A DNA stretch of 64,000 bases from Marinobacterium halophilum (GTDB lineage Bacteria > Pseudomonadota > Gammaproteobacteria > Pseudomonadales > Balneatricaceae). Made by a program: the position numbers and the translations under genes. The stretch covers positions 1 to 64,000 of the forward strand of contig NZ_PYGI01000010.1 of NCBI RefSeq assembly GCF_003014615.1, written 5' to 3'. A model generated the notes under the pieces. It was not told where the DNA came from and did no database searches. It saw only the letters and a program-made list of their open reading frames with translations. How positions within the stretch are numbered: the first letter of the stretch is position 1; each line of letters opens with the position of its first letter. This document shows, in pieces, positions 1 to 12,727 of this stretch.

Positions 1-66
1 GTGAAACGCGTCATCGCCGATGGTAGTGTGGGGTTTCCCCATGTGAGAGTAGGTCATCGCCAGGCA
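1..66 (+). rRNA. rrf: 5S ribosomal RNA, 3' part (partial)
   Basis: The left edge carries roughly the last 66 nucleotides of a 5S rRNA of about 115-120 nt; the 5' half lies before the window. The run GATGGTAGTGTGGGG, the CCCCATG...GAGAGTAGG arm and the closing GCCAGGC end are diagnostic of gammaproteobacterial 5S. This marks the end of an rRNA operon running rightward into the window. Confidence 0.93.
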
Positions 67-75
67 CTTAATATG

Positions 76-108
76 AAAACCCCGGTCTCGTTGAGACCGG
101 GGTTTTTG
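76..108 (+). terminator. Intrinsic terminator of the rRNA operon
   Basis: A perfect hairpin (AAACCCCGGTCTC / GAGACCGGGGTTT, three-base loop) followed by Ts lies ten bases after the 5S end. It is a strong Rho-independent terminator for the rrn transcript. Confidence 0.9.
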
Positions 109-237
109 CTTGTGGGGCGTAAGCACTCCACACCCCCCATACATCGCAGCCCCTTCCGCGACCCTCCATGCCTCAAGGGGCCGACCCATCTGCAACCCTC
201 CAGACCGATCCAAGGCACGGAAGGGTTTGCTTATCTA

Positions 238-1071
238 TCACTCATCCTGAGCCATCGTCTCAATCAGACCTTCCTTGATATTCAAATAGTCGTATTCCAA
301 TATGCCGAGAAAGGCCTGTGCGGCTTTGACTGCTTCTACATGTTCGGTTGATGAAATGCGCCAGTAGTAGCGGTATTCGGTACTGATATCCTGAGCCAAG
401 GTAAGTATTGCCAGTAAGTGACGGCTACGCTCATCAGCATCTATACGGTCTGTAAGCACGTCCAGGCGTTGCGGTTGCAGGCGAATACTCTCAGCGATAT
501 GTGCAGGCAAGTACCAGCGTTCAGCCATTCGTGCGCCGACCTGGTAGTGCGAGAGACCAAAGCACGTCAGTTCGGCCTGTTCCAGTGTGTTCGAGTTGCA
601 ACCAGGGTGGTCGCGCAGGAAATCCCGGTAATCCTTAAACGCCTGAATCATGAGGGGAAGGCCGCAGTCATGGAGCATGCCGAGTGCCTGCTGGTCATCA
701 GTATTGATGCCCAGACACAGGCTCTCTGCCAAGGATACGGATAGTTTGGATACATCCCGGGCAGTATCCCAAAAACGCTCCATACGGCCTGTTTTCTTCA
801 GTGTGTTGTGCATGATGATCAGACGGATGAGGTTGAGCACACGCTCAAATCCAAGCAGGTTTATGGCGTGCTCAATGGAGGTAATCCGTACTGCCAAACC
901 GTAATAGGGACTGTTGATTGATTTCAGAATGGCAGCATAGATGGCGACATCATTCTTGATCAATGCAGCAATCACTCCCAGCTCAGGATGTGCCAGTTTG
1001 CACTGTTTGTTCAGTTGCACCAGAATTTCTGGCTGTGGGGGGATGAGAGAGTTGAACGACGTTTGATGCAT
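238..1071 (-). CDS. HDOD domain protein
   Basis: The product (277 aa) is a single HDOD domain of the HD superfamily, found in bacterial signalling proteins, often linked to cyclic-di-GMP or stress responses. The core is recognisable from the IPPQPEILVQL entry helix, the SPYYGL segment, HAINLLGFERVLNLI and MLHDCGLP. No partner domain (EAL, GGDEF, receiver) is attached. I chose the ATG at 1071; a longer frame to 1188 would overlap the divergent tapT gene and has no better ribosome site. It stands alone between the rRNA operon and tapT. Its specific function is unknown. Confidence 0.75.
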   Translation of the reverse strand: MHQTSFNSLIPPQPEILVQLNKQCKLAHPELGVIAALIKNDVAIYAAILKSINSPYYGLAVRITSIEHAINLLGFERVLNLIRLIIMHNTLKKTGRMERFWDTARDVSKLSVSLAESLCLGINTDDQQALGMLHDCGLPLMIQAFKDYRDFLRDHPGCNSNTLEQAELTCFGLSHYQVGARMAERWYLPAHIAESIRLQPQRLDVLTDRIDADERSRHLLAILTLAQDISTEYRYYWRISSTEHVEAVKAAQAFLGILEYDYLNIKEGLIETMAQDE

Positions 1072-1169
1072 ACTGAAAACCGGATAAGTGTTCGACTGCA
1101 AGCGTGACTTGCTTGCCCTGATTGCCACCAGTATAGTGCCGCACACTTTCGGATTCAGCAGGTCATATC

Positions 1170-1820
1170 GTGAAACTTGATAATCCACCGAGAAAGCCCT
1201 TTGTCGCTAGAGGCGCGGGTGTGCGGCGGTGTGAAGGCTGCCGTTTGCCACAGGAAGTCTGTATCTGTGAATGGCGCACTACGGTTCCGGCACGCTGCCA
1301 GTTCTGGCTGTTGACCCATCGCTACGAATTCTACAAGCCGACGAATACAGGGCGTTTGATTGTTGATTCGATAGCGCATACACGGGTTTTCGAATGGTCA
1401 CGTACCGAGCCATCATCCGAATTGCTGACAGCTCTGGCGGATGAGCGTTATACCCCCTGTTTGGTGTTCCCGGCAGGAGAGGATTATCAGCACCGCATGG
1501 TCGATAGCCTGAGCAGTGACAGCCGTATTCCCGTGTTCATCATCCTCGATGGGACATGGCGGCAGGCACGCAGAATGTTCCGGCACAGCCGTTACCTGCA
1601 GGATATTCCGGTGATCGAGCCGAAGACAGACCGTCTGAGCCGCTACCAGTTACGGCGTTCCAAGATAGATCATCATCTGTGTACGGCTGAGGTGGCAGTC
1701 GCTTTGCTTGAGCAGGTGGGTGACGTAGCGGCAGCTACACATCTGGAAGAATACTTCGAGCGCTTCAACAGCGGGTATATTGCAACGCGCAGGCGCTGGG
1801 CAGGACGGGAGCCCGAATAA
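1170..1820 (+). CDS. tapT: tRNA-uridine aminocarboxypropyltransferase (DTW domain, TapT/YfiP family)
   Basis: DTW-domain enzymes transfer the 3-amino-3-carboxypropyl group of S-adenosylmethionine to a tRNA uridine (acp3U47 in the characterised E. coli TapT, formerly YfiP). The 216-aa protein has the N-terminal cysteine cluster C21-x2-C24-x6-C31-x-C33, the KPSNTGRL-like segment (KPTNTGRL), the WSRTEPS block and the signature LDGTW with D127 and W130. The start is GTG at 1170, read from the similarity to the E. coli protein. It is divergent from the HDOD gene and convergent with secB. Confidence 0.85.
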   Translation: MKLDNPPRKPFVARGAGVRRCEGCRLPQEVCICEWRTTVPARCQFWLLTHRYEFYKPTNTGRLIVDSIAHTRVFEWSRTEPSSELLTALADERYTPCLVFPAGEDYQHRMVDSLSSDSRIPVFIILDGTWRQARRMFRHSRYLQDIPVIEPKTDRLSRYQLRRSKIDHHLCTAEVAVALLEQVGDVAAATHLEEYFERFNSGYIATRRRWAGREPE

Positions 1821-1838
1821 GCTCCCGTATCACTGGGA

Positions 1839-2300
1839 TCAGTGAGTTTCTTCAGTCGCCGGCTGCTCGGCGGACTGCTGCATCTGCTGGGCATAAAGGG
1901 CGTCGAAGTTGACCGGTGCCAACATCAGCGGAGGGAAGCTGGCTTTGGTCACAAAGTTGTCGACGGCTTCACGCGCATAGGGGAACAGCAGGTTAGGACA
2001 GAACGCACCCAGGGTGTGGTGCAGCTCTGGGCCTTCGATACCGGCAATCAGGAAGATACCCGCCTGCTGCACTTCGACCAGGAAAGCGGTCTCGTCGGCA
2101 TTCTTGGCGGTCACGGTCAGGGTCAGGACCACTTCGTAGTGCTTCTCATCCAGAGTGGTGGTGCGGGTGTTCATCTCTAGATTGATCTCGGGCTGCCAAG
2201 GCTGTGTGAACGCTTTGGCACCGGCAGGTGTTTCCAGTGAAGCGTCCTTTACAAACACGCGCTGCAGGGCGAATTGGGGCTGATTTGCTGTTTCAGACAT
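1839..2300 (-). CDS. secB: Protein-export chaperone SecB
   Basis: SecB is a cytosolic tetrameric chaperone that keeps preproteins unfolded and delivers them to SecA. The 153-aa length is typical, and the blocks [33 protein letters not shown] and [17 protein letters not shown] are family hallmarks, as is the acidic tail. It is the last gene of a minus-strand run yibN-grxC-secB, an order conserved in many gammaproteobacteria, linking export with thiol redox genes. Confidence 0.97.
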   Translation of the reverse strand: MSETANQPQFALQRVFVKDASLETPAGAKAFTQPWQPEINLEMNTRTTTLDEKHYEVVLTLTVTAKNADETAFLVEVQQAGIFLIAGIEGPELHHTLGAFCPNLLFPYAREAVDNFVTKASFPPLMLAPVNFDALYAQQMQQSAEQPATEETH

Positions 2301-2336
2301 GTGTTAATCCTTAGGTGAGGTCTTGTTGTTGTCGCA

Positions 2337-2591
2337 TCAGGAAGCGAGCAGTGTATCGAGCTGTCCCTGGCGTTCCAGTGCGTACAGTTCGTCACAGCCG
2401 CCGACATGGGTCTGGCCGATGAAGATCTGGGGTACTGTCCGTCTCTGGCTGCGCTGCATCATTTCCTGACGCAGGCTCGGATCGGCTTCAATATCGAATG
2501 CTGTATAATCCACACCTTTGCTGTCGAGCAGCGCCAGAGCGCGTGTACAGAAAGGGCACCAGCGGTTCAGGTAAATCGTTACGTCGGTCAT
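2337..2591 (-). CDS. grxC: Glutaredoxin 3
   Basis: An 84-aa glutathione-dependent dithiol oxidoreductase with a thioredoxin fold. The active site is C12-P-F-C15 instead of the usual CPYC of GrxC; the TVPQIFI cis-proline loop and GGCDEL glutathione-binding segment are intact. The start is ATG 2591 (MTDVTIYL); upstream codons to 2630 run into yibN. It lies five bases after yibN and 36 bases before secB, so the three are probably cotranscribed. Confidence 0.94.
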   Translation of the reverse strand: MTDVTIYLNRWCPFCTRALALLDSKGVDYTAFDIEADPSLRQEMMQRSQRRTVPQIFIGQTHVGGCDELYALERQGQLDTLLAS

Positions 2592-2596
2592 AGGGC

Positions 2597-3010
2597 TCAC
2601 TTGACGATCGGCATGTTCTGGCCTTTCCATTCGGTCATGCCACCGCTTAAGCGCACGACATGTTCGAATCCGGCGGCCTTCAGTTGCTTGGCGGCGGTAC
2701 CGGCAGCCTGGCCCAGGTTGCAGACCACAATAACCGGCTTGTCCTTGAACTTGTCCAGTTCACTCAGGCGGCTTTCCAGATTGGCCAGCGGGATGTGATG
2801 TGCGCCGGTAATGCGTCCGGTATCCCATTCCTTGCGGGTGCGGATATCCAGGACCACACCCGACTCCTTATTGATCAGGCGGGTCGCCTCCGCAGGCGTG
2901 ACCGATTTCCCGGCTTTGCGCTTTTCGGTAGCCAGCAGGATGAGAAGCGTCAGTACCCAGGCACCGACCAGATAGTAATGCTGTGTTGCGAATTCGATCA
3001 GGCGTTCCAT
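2597..3010 (-). CDS. yibN: Membrane-anchored rhodanese-like protein (YibN family)
   Basis: The 137-aa protein has one N-terminal membrane segment (about residues 12-27) followed by a rhodanese domain. The presumed catalytic cysteine is C97 in VVCNLGQAAGTAA, and the LDIRTRKEW and GGMTEWK blocks are typical. Rhodaneses carry persulfide sulfur; the exact substrate is unknown. ATG 3010 is preceded by GGAA and gives the family's usual N-terminus. It is the first gene of the yibN-grxC-secB run and divergent from gpmI. Confidence 0.88.
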   Translation of the reverse strand: MERLIEFATQHYYLVGAWVLTLLILLATEKRKAGKSVTPAEATRLINKESGVVLDIRTRKEWDTGRITGAHHIPLANLESRLSELDKFKDKPVIVVCNLGQAAGTAAKQLKAAGFEHVVRLSGGMTEWKGQNMPIVK

Positions 3011-3176
3011 AGTAATTCCGGTCAAAGGGACGGAGAGAAAGCCAACAAGTATACAATGCCACCGTGACAGCGATAAGGGCATGCCGTGAAAAGCTGGGCC
3101 GGGCGGTTAGCTAATCCTGCGCCAAGACAGTAAAATGGTTGCCTGTTTTTTAATCGACTGGACAGACATAGCACCC

Positions 3177-4727
3177 ATGACTGATGCACGTGCAACCAAA
3201 GCCCTGATTATTCTTGATGGCTTCGGCGTGGAGTCCACGCCCTCTTCCGCAGTGGATGCTGCCTACACGCCCACTTGGGACCGACTGCTGTCGCAGCACC
3301 CCAACTCCCGTATCCAGACATCCGGCATGGCGGTCGGCCTGCCGGACGGGCAGATGGGCAATTCAGAAGTGGGACACATGAACATCGGTGCTGGCCGCAC
3401 GGTGTATCAGAACTTCACCCGCATCTCCAAGTCGATCGCCGATGGTGACTTCTTCGAGAACGCTGCGCTGTGTACGGCGATGGATACGGCCATAGCAGCC
3501 GGTCGTGCCGTGCATGTAATGGGTTTGTTGTCTCCCGGCGGTGTACACAGCCACGAGGAACACATCTTTGCGTTGCTGGAAATGGCGGTCAAGCGTGGTG
3601 CTCAAGACGTGTACCTGCATGCGATTCTGGATGGTCGTGATATGCCTCCCCGCTCTGCAGAGCCCTCGCTCCGGGCCGCTGAAGCGACCTTTGCACGCTT
3701 GGGAACCGGTGCAATCGCCACCGTGGTGGGTCGGTACTATGCAATGGACCGTGATAATCGCTGGGACCGGGTCGAACAGGCCTACAATGCGATGACACAG
3801 GGGCAGGCTGCGCAGCAGGCAACATCCGCACAGGCGGCATTGGATGCTGCCTATGCACGTGATGAAAACGACGAATTTGTGGCGGCCACCGTCATCACCG
3901 ACGCAACGGGCCAGCCAGTGGGCTCCGTGCAGGACGGTGATACCCTCATCTGCGCCAATTTCCGTCCCGATCGTGCCCGTGAGATCACCCGTTGCTTTGT
4001 TGAAGCCGAGTTTGATGGCTTCGAACGGCAGGTCTGCCCTGCACTGGGAGGCTACGTGATGTTGACCGAATATGCCGCCGATATTCCGGCACCGGTTGCC
4101 TATCCGCCTGCGCGTATCCACAACGACCTGGGTGAATACCTGTCGGGGCTGGGCAAAACCCAGTTACGTATTTCTGAAACCGAAAAATATGCCCATGTGA
4201 CCTTTTTCTTCAATGGTGGCCAGGAAGCGGTTTACCCGGGTGAAGACCGGATTCTGGTACCGTCGCCGCAGGTTGCGACCTACGACTTGCAGCCGGAGAT
4301 GAGCGCTCCGGAAGTGACCGAAAAACTGTGTGACGCGATTCGCAGTGGCAAGTATGACCTGATCGTATGCAACTTTGCCAATGGCGACATGGTGGGTCAT
4401 ACCGGCAATTTCGATGCTGCCGTCAAGGCGGTAGAGGTTGTGGACGAGAGCCTGACTCAAGTGCTGGAGGCTTTGGCCGAGGTTCAGGGTGAAGCTCTGA
4501 TCACGGCGGATCACGGTAACGTTGAGCTGATGCGTGATCCCAATAGCGGCCAGCCGCATACGGCGCACACCACCTGGCCGGTAGCCTTGATTTACGCGGG
4601 TCCGCGCGCCGGGCAGCTCCAGCTGGCGGACGGTGCACTCTGTGATCTGGCACCGACACTGCTGTCGCTGATGGGGCTTGAGGCACCGGCCGAGATGACG
4701 GGTCACTCGCTCGCCACGCTGTCCTGA
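3177..4727 (+). CDS. gpmI: 2,3-bisphosphoglycerate-independent phosphoglycerate mutase
   Basis: The enzyme interconverts 3- and 2-phosphoglycerate in glycolysis and gluconeogenesis using two Mn ions and a phosphoserine intermediate. The 516-aa length fits. Visible motifs are the metal-binding LDGFG near the N-terminus, the catalytic Ser63 in [26 protein letters not shown], the [11 protein letters not shown] block and the C-terminal [11 protein letters not shown] 3177 starts MTDARATK; an upstream ATG at 3135 would add residues not seen in the family. It is the first gene of gpmI-envC-ctpA. Confidence 0.97.
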   Translation: MTDARATKALIILDGFGVESTPSSAVDAAYTPTWDRLLSQHPNSRIQTSGMAVGLPDGQMGNSEVGHMNIGAGRTVYQNFTRISKSIADGDFFENAALCTAMDTAIAAGRAVHVMGLLSPGGVHSHEEHIFALLEMAVKRGAQDVYLHAILDGRDMPPRSAEPSLRAAEATFARLGTGAIATVVGRYYAMDRDNRWDRVEQAYNAMTQGQAAQQATSAQAALDAAYARDENDEFVAATVITDATGQPVGSVQDGDTLICANFRPDRAREITRCFVEAEFDGFERQVCPALGGYVMLTEYAADIPAPVAYPPARIHNDLGEYLSGLGKTQLRISETEKYAHVTFFFNGGQEAVYPGEDRILVPSPQVATYDLQPEMSAPEVTEKLCDAIRSGKYDLIVCNFANGDMVGHTGNFDAAVKAVEVVDESLTQVLEALAEVQGEALITADHGNVELMRDPNSGQPHTAHTTWPVALIYAGPRAGQLQLADGALCDLAPTLLSLMGLEAPAEMTGHSLATLS

Positions 4728-4735
4728 ACCTGAGC

Positions 4736-5875
4736 ATGCGCTTCCGTCACCGGTTTGCGGGCCTGCTCTGCCTGAGCCTTATACCCTGGGCACAGGCAGC
4801 GCAGGATCCCGCCGCTACCGAGCAGCAACTCAAGCAGGTCCAGCAGCAGATCAGCCGTTTGCAAACAGCGCTGGAAAAGCGGCGGCGGGTGTTGGCCAAG
4901 GCCGAAGCGGAACTGCGCGATTTCGACAAACGTATCGGTATGGTGACGGCGGAGCTGCGTCAGCTCAACGGCCAGAAACAGCAGCTGCAACAGCAGCGTG
5001 GTGATCTGGGTGATGATGAAGCGCGGCTGACAGCAGAACTGCGGCAGCGTGAAGCCCTGATTCGTGACCTGCTGCGAGAGCAATACAAGCTTGGCCGCCA
5101 GCCTGGCATCGAGCTGCTATTATCACAACAGGATCCGCAGCAGCTGTCGCGGATGTTGCACTACTATGACAGCCTGACCTCACGCCTGGGCTCCGAACTT
5201 GAAGACTACCGGAGCCGGCTGCAACAGCTGACAGCCACACAGACCGCCATATCGACCACGGACGGAGAATTGCTGGCGACACGTACCCGATTACAGCAGC
5301 AGCACGGCATACTGGCTCAGGCCCGGGAAGGTCAGGCTCGCACTTTGGCTACCCTGAAACAGGCACACCAACAGGACAATACGCGCCTGGGTCGCTTACA
5401 GGCTGACAAGACCGAACTGGAAGCGGTGCTGACGGAAATCCGCCGCTCGCTGGAACAGATTCGGCTGAAGCAGGATGGGCTTAAATTCAGTCAGCGCAAG
5501 GGCAAGCTTGACTGGCCGGTGACTGGCAAGGTTAAACGGGCTTTCGGCAGCCGTGTTGATAATGTCAATTATGAAGGCTTGCTGATTGCCGCCGATGCCG
5601 GCACGCCGGTCAAGGCGGTGCATCACGGCCGTGTGGTTTTTGCGGACTGGCTGCGCGGTTATGGCCTGGTACTGATTCTGGACCATGGCAGCGGTTATCT
5701 GTCGCTGTACGGGCATAATGACAGCCTGCTGCGCGAGCCCGGTGAATGGGTCGGGACAGGGGAAACCCTGGCATTGGCCGGCAGCAGTGGCGGCAGTACG
5801 GAACCCGGGCTCTATTTTGCCCTCCGATATCAGGGCCGCTCCACCGATCCGATCGTCTGGTTGGAACGGCGCTAA
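4736..5875 (+). CDS. envC: Murein hydrolase activator EnvC-like protein
   Basis: This 379-aa periplasmic protein activates cell-wall amidases during daughter-cell separation. It has a signal peptide (about residues 1-22, ending AQAAQ), a long coiled coil (about 25-250) rich in Gln, Leu and Arg, and a C-terminal LytM/M23 fold (about 256-379). The zinc ligands of active M23 peptidases are missing: the HxGxD segment reads YEGLL and the terminal HxH reads GLYF. That degeneracy is the rule for EnvC, which acts as a regulator and not a hydrolase. The start is eight bases after gpmI, followed closely by ctpA. Confidence 0.9.
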   Translation: MRFRHRFAGLLCLSLIPWAQAAQDPAATEQQLKQVQQQISRLQTALEKRRRVLAKAEAELRDFDKRIGMVTAELRQLNGQKQQLQQQRGDLGDDEARLTAELRQREALIRDLLREQYKLGRQPGIELLLSQQDPQQLSRMLHYYDSLTSRLGSELEDYRSRLQQLTATQTAISTTDGELLATRTRLQQQHGILAQAREGQARTLATLKQAHQQDNTRLGRLQADKTELEAVLTEIRRSLEQIRLKQDGLKFSQRKGKLDWPVTGKVKRAFGSRVDNVNYEGLLIAADAGTPVKAVHHGRVVFADWLRGYGLVLILDHGSGYLSLYGHNDSLLREPGEWVGTGETLALAGSSGGSTEPGLYFALRYQGRSTDPIVWLERR

Positions 5876-5897
5876 CTTACTTGCAGGGAATCCGATC

Positions 5898-7187
5898 ATG
5901 AAGCTTTTCAGTCGTACACCGCTTGCCGTAGCCCTCTTGAGCTGTACCCTCAGCCTGCCGTATGCGGCAATGGCCGAGGACATGGCCGACAACCAGAACA
6001 CCTTGCCGCTGACCGAACTACGCATGTTTGCCGATGTATTCGACCGCATCAAGCAGGCATATGTCGAACCCGTGGATGATCGCCAGCTGCTGGAGGATGC
6101 GATCCGTGGCATGTTGGCCGGGCTGGATCCGCATTCCGCTTATCTGGAACCGGAGGCGTTTGAAAGCCTGCAGGTTCACACCCGTGGCGAGTTCGGCGGG
6201 CTGGGGATTGAAGTCGGACTGGAAGATGGTTTCATCCGCGTGATTGCACCGATCGACGATACCCCGGCTCAGCGTGCGGGTGTGCGCGCCGGCGATCTGA
6301 TCATCAAACTGGATGACACGCCGGTACAGGGACTGGATCTCAATGAAGCGGTGGATATGATGCGCGGTGCGGTGGGCACACCGATTCGGCTGACCATCAT
6401 GCGTGACGGCCGCGATCAGCCGCTGGAGCTGGAAATCCTGCGAGACGTGATCAAGGTCCACAGTGTGCGGCATGAATTGCTGGAGACGGGTTACGGCTAT
6501 CTGCGCATCTCCCAGTTCCAGGCCCATACCGGCGACGACCTGATCTCAGCAATCAATACGCTGCAGGAAAACGGGCCGTTAAAGGGACTGGTGCTGGATC
6601 TGCGCAACAACCCGGGCGGAGTGCTACAGGCTGCGGTTGAAGTCAGCAATGCCTTCCTGGATGAAGGGCTGATTGTGTATACCGAAGGGCGACTGCCCAA
6701 CTCCGAGCTGCGTTTCAATGCCAGTCCAGAGACCGTAGCGGCAGATATACCGCTGATCGTCCTGATCAACGGCGGCAGTGCCTCTGCGGCTGAAATCGTT
6801 GCGGGAGCCCTGCAGGACCATCAGCGTGCCGTACTCATGGGAACCGACAGCTTTGGCAAGGGCTCGGTGCAGACCGTGCTACCTTTGGGTGAGGACCGGG
6901 CCATCAAACTGACGACCGCGCGCTACTACACGCCCAGTGGCCGTTCCATTCAGGCGCAAGGCATTCGTCCCGACCTGCGTGTGGATGATGCCACATTGAC
7001 ACCGGTGGATGCGGGTGAGCGGATCAAGGAACGGGATCTGGCGGGGCATCTGGAAAACGGTACCGAAGAGGCAGACCCTGCCCAAGGGGGTGGTTCTGAG
7101 CGGACGGCACGGGATTTCCAGCTGTATGAAGCCTTGAATCTGTTGAAAGCGATGCAGGTGCTACAGCGCACGTCTCCAGCGACATGA
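5898..7187 (+). CDS. ctpA: Carboxyl-terminal processing protease CtpA (S41 family)
   Basis: A 429-aa periplasmic serine protease with a Ser-Lys dyad. It has a signal peptide (residues 1-25, PYAAMAED), an N-terminal domain, a PDZ domain (GGLGIEVGLEDG to about residue 190) and the S41 catalytic core with S296 in GGSASAAE and K321 in DSFGKGSVQ. In P. aeruginosa the homologue degrades cell-wall hydrolases with a lipoprotein adaptor. The ATG at 5898 lies 22 bases after envC; a longer frame from 5685 overlaps envC and has no signal peptide at its start. It is the last gene before a terminator. Confidence 0.95.
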   Translation: MKLFSRTPLAVALLSCTLSLPYAAMAEDMADNQNTLPLTELRMFADVFDRIKQAYVEPVDDRQLLEDAIRGMLAGLDPHSAYLEPEAFESLQVHTRGEFGGLGIEVGLEDGFIRVIAPIDDTPAQRAGVRAGDLIIKLDDTPVQGLDLNEAVDMMRGAVGTPIRLTIMRDGRDQPLELEILRDVIKVHSVRHELLETGYGYLRISQFQAHTGDDLISAINTLQENGPLKGLVLDLRNNPGGVLQAAVEVSNAFLDEGLIVYTEGRLPNSELRFNASPETVAADIPLIVLINGGSASAAEIVAGALQDHQRAVLMGTDSFGKGSVQTVLPLGEDRAIKLTTARYYTPSGRSIQAQGIRPDLRVDDATLTPVDAGERIKERDLAGHLENGTEEADPAQGGGSERTARDFQLYEALNLLKAMQVLQRTSPAT

Positions 7188-7199
7188 CACTCTGATAGA

Positions 7200-7220
7200 A
7201 AGGGGCCCGGTGGGCCCCTT
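7200..7220. terminator. Hairpin between convergent ctpA and slmA
   Basis: A perfect nine-base-pair GC-rich stem (AAGGGGCCC / GGGCCCCTT) with a three-base loop lies between the two stops. No long T tract follows on either strand, so termination efficiency is uncertain, but position and symmetry suggest a two-way terminator. Confidence 0.55.
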
Positions 7221-7241
7221 GTCAGTTGTAGCTGTGGGTGG

Positions 7242-10172
<2,931 letters not shown>

Positions 10173-10212
10173 CAGCGGTCTTCCTTGGGGTCAGTGAGTC
10201 TTTATATCAGGA

Positions 10213-10668
10213 TCAGTGGCGGCCGGAAGAACCGAAGCCGCCGGCACCGCGATCGGAGTCACCGAACTCATCGACGATTTCGAATTCGGCCTGTACCACG
10301 GGCACCAATACCATCTGTGCGATGCGCTCGCCCGGTTCGACGGTAAAGGTGGTCTGGCCGCGGTTCCAGCAGGAGACAAACAGCTGGCCCTGATAATCGG
10401 AGTCGATCAGGCCGACCAGGTTGCCCAGCACGATGCCGTGCTTGTGGCCCAGGCCAGAGCGCGGCAGGATCATCGCGCACAGGCTCGGGTCTTCGATATG
10501 AATTGCCAGCCCGGTCGGGATCAGTTCGGTCTGGCCCGGTGTCAGGGTCAGGGCCTCGTCAAGGCAGGCACGCAGGTCGAGACCGGCGGAGCCTTCGGTG
10601 GCGTAGGCGGGCAGGGGGATGTCGCGACCAATGCGCTCGTTCAGGATTTTGACTTGCAGTGCTTTCAT
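10213..10668 (-). CDS. dut: dUTP diphosphatase
   Basis: This trimeric enzyme hydrolyses dUTP to dUMP, keeping uracil out of DNA and feeding thymidylate synthesis. The 151-aa protein has the five dUTPase motifs: [34 protein letters not shown] and the C-terminal [11 protein letters not shown] arm. Its ATG overlaps the coaBC stop by four bases, showing translational coupling. The coaBC-dut pairing is widely conserved. Confidence 0.97.
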   Translation of the reverse strand: MKALQVKILNERIGRDIPLPAYATEGSAGLDLRACLDEALTLTPGQTELIPTGLAIHIEDPSLCAMILPRSGLGHKHGIVLGNLVGLIDSDYQGQLFVSCWNRGQTTFTVEPGERIAQMVLVPVVQAEFEIVDEFGDSDRGAGGFGSSGRH

Positions 10669-11885
10669 GTGGTGCTCGAATCGTTGCGTGAAATGTACAG
10701 GGCGATCTGTTCGATCAGCTGACGGGCCAGTTGGCGCTTGGAGGCTTGTGCCAGGTTGATCTCCTCCTGGGCGCTGACCAGCGTGACTGCGTTGTCGTCG
10801 CTGTTGAAGCCGATCTCCGGATTGGAGACGTCATTGGCGACAATCAGGTCCAACTGCTTGCGGGCCAGTTTGCTGCGAGCATACCCAATGACATCGCGCG
10901 TCTCGGCGGCGAAGCCGACGGTGAAAGGGCGCGACGTGGCCAGGCCCGCGACCGTGGCGACGATGTCCGGATTTTTGACCAGGCGCAGCTCCATGATTTC
11001 TTCGCTGCCCTTCTTGATCTTATGCTCGGCAATCGCCACCGGCCGATAGTCGGCGACGGCGGCGGCGGCAATGAACAGGTCGCAGCTGTCGATGCCGTCC
11101 ATGGATGCGGCCAGCATCTGCTCAGCGGTTTCCACCTGCACACATTCGGCTCTGGCCGGTGGTGCCAGCGTGACCGGGCCACTGATCAGTTTGACGCTGG
11201 CACCGGCATCAATCGCGGCTTCTGCCAGTGCATAGCCCATCTTGCCGGAACTGTGATTGGAGATGTAGCGTACCGGATCCAGCGGCTCACGGGTGGGGCC
11301 TGCGGTGATGAAAACACGCTTGCCGGCGAGAGCGCCGTGCTGGAATTGCTCGGCGGTGAGTTCGGCCAGCTCTTCCGGTTCCAGCATGCGGCCGGGACCC
11401 GTGTCACCACAGGCCTGGGCACCGACGCCGGGTCCGAACAGGGTCACACCCTGGGCACTCAGGCGGCGAACGTTGTCCTGGGTGCGGGGGTCACGCCACA
11501 TCGCCTGGTTCATCGCCGGGGCCAGGCAGATGGGAGCATCACTGGCCAGGCACAGGGTAGTCAACAGGTCATTGCCCATGCCGGCACTGAAGCGGGCGAT
11601 GAAATCGGCACTGGCCGGGGCGATGAGGATCAGGTCGGCCCACTTGGCCAGTTCGATATGGCCCATGCCGGCTTCTGCTTCCGAATCGAGCAGCTGCAAG
11701 TGCACGGAATGACCGGACAATGCCTGTAAAGTCAGTGGGGTGATGAATTCGGTGGCGGCGGAAGTCATGACGATGCGCACGTCGGCACCGGCACCCTTGA
11801 GCAGGCGGGTCAGTTCGGCGCTTTTGTAGGCCGCGATACCGCCGGTGATACCGAGCAGAATGCGCCGGTTAGTAAGTCTGTGCAT
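10665..11885 (-). CDS. coaBC: Bifunctional phosphopantothenoylcysteine decarboxylase/phosphopantothenate-cysteine ligase
   Basis: CoaBC catalyses two consecutive steps of coenzyme A synthesis. The 406-aa protein has an FMN-dependent decarboxylase half ([23 protein letters not shown]) and a CTP-dependent synthetase half starting about residue 190 ([31 protein letters not shown]). ATG 11885 ([12 protein letters not shown]) gives the usual start; upstream codons to 11969 are unlikely. First gene of the minus-strand operon and divergent from radC. Confidence 0.96.
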   Translation of the reverse strand: MHRLTNRRILLGITGGIAAYKSAELTRLLKGAGADVRIVMTSAATEFITPLTLQALSGHSVHLQLLDSEAEAGMGHIELAKWADLILIAPASADFIARFSAGMGNDLLTTLCLASDAPICLAPAMNQAMWRDPRTQDNVRRLSAQGVTLFGPGVGAQACGDTGPGRMLEPEELAELTAEQFQHGALAGKRVFITAGPTREPLDPVRYISNHSSGKMGYALAEAAIDAGASVKLISGPVTLAPPARAECVQVETAEQMLAASMDGIDSCDLFIAAAAVADYRPVAIAEHKIKKGSEEIMELRLVKNPDIVATVAGLATSRPFTVGFAAETRDVIGYARSKLARKQLDLIVANDVSNPEIGFNSDDNAVTLVSAQEEINLAQASKRQLARQLIEQIALYISRNDSSTT

Positions 11886-11995
11886 ACCCTGGATATCCGA
11901 TAGTTTCTCATCTGGGAACTGGGCGTTAAGATACCACTTCGGCTGAATAAAACGTAGCGGGTTCAGCACGGATTAACACTCACATGGAGGTGAGG

Positions 11996-12670
11996 ATGAC
12001 CATCAAGGACTGGCCGGCTGAAGAGCGGCCACGGGAAAAGCTGCTGGCGCGCGGGGCGTCGGCGTTATCGGATGCCGAGCTGTTGGCGATTTTTTTGCGC
12101 ACCGGAGTGCAGGGTTGCAGTGCGGTTGATCTGGCACGACAGCTGTTGGAACATTTTGGTGGTCTGCGGCCGCTGCTGGAATGTGAGGAGGCGGCATTCT
12201 GTGCCGCGCACGGCCTGGGACCCGCAAAATATGTGCAGTTGCAGGCGGTCTTGGAGATGTCACGGCGTCATCTGGCCGCGCGTCTGGTACGTGAATCGGC
12301 TCTGGAGAGCCCAGCCGCAGTGCGTCAGTATCTGGCGAGCCAATTACGCCATGAACCGCGAGAAGTGTTTGCCTGTCTGCTGCTGGATAACCGGCACCGG
12401 GTGATCCGTTATGAAGCGCTGTTCTACGGCACCATCAATGCGGCCAGTGTACATCCGCGGGAAGTGGTCAAGCTGGCGCTGGCACATAATGCGGCGGCAT
12501 TGATCCTGGCGCACAACCATCCCTCGGGCGTGGCGGAGCCTTCACAGGCCGATCGGCAGATCACTGATCGCCTGGTTCAGGCGCTGGGGCTGGTGGATAT
12601 ACGGGTGCTGGATCACATTGTAATAGGGGACGGTGAGTCGGCATCCTTCGCCGAACGTGGCCTGCTTTAG
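11996..12670 (+). CDS. radC: RadC family JAMM-motif protein
   Basis: A 224-aa protein with an N-terminal helix-hairpin-helix-like region (about 1-90) and a C-terminal MPN/JAB domain with the zinc motif [14 protein letters not shown]. The name reflects an old DNA-repair assignment that is now doubted; its true role is unsettled. ATG 11996 is preceded by GGAGGTGAGG, which argues against the ATG at 11984 located inside that ribosome site. It is divergent from coaBC and upstream of rpmB-rpmG, as in Pseudomonas. Confidence 0.93.
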   Translation: MTIKDWPAEERPREKLLARGASALSDAELLAIFLRTGVQGCSAVDLARQLLEHFGGLRPLLECEEAAFCAAHGLGPAKYVQLQAVLEMSRRHLAARLVRESALESPAAVRQYLASQLRHEPREVFACLLLDNRHRVIRYEALFYGTINAASVHPREVVKLALAHNAAALILAHNHPSGVAEPSQADRQITDRLVQALGLVDIRVLDHIVIGDGESASFAERGLL

Positions 12671-12727
12671 TTCGCTGGTGAAAAAAGCAACAGCTGTCTG
12701 GTGTTTGTGCCTGCGTTTCTGTATGAT

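Noticed and set aside
1-351. 116-codon frame over the 5S end
   Set aside because: It crosses a 5S rRNA and its terminator.
3363-4121. 252-codon frame antisense to gpmI
   Set aside because: Lies within a clear enzyme gene and resembles no protein family.
4736-5875. EnvC LytM domain as evidence of a broken peptidase
   Set aside because: Loss of the zinc ligands is normal for EnvC, which is an activator and not an enzyme.
11886-11995. SOS (LexA) box before radC
   Set aside because: No CTGT-N8-ACAG match in the divergent gap, so no SOS control is claimed.
12722-12727. TATGAT as a confident rpmB promoter
   Set aside because: No plausible -35 hexamer at 16-18 bases upstream, so not listed as a separate promoter.
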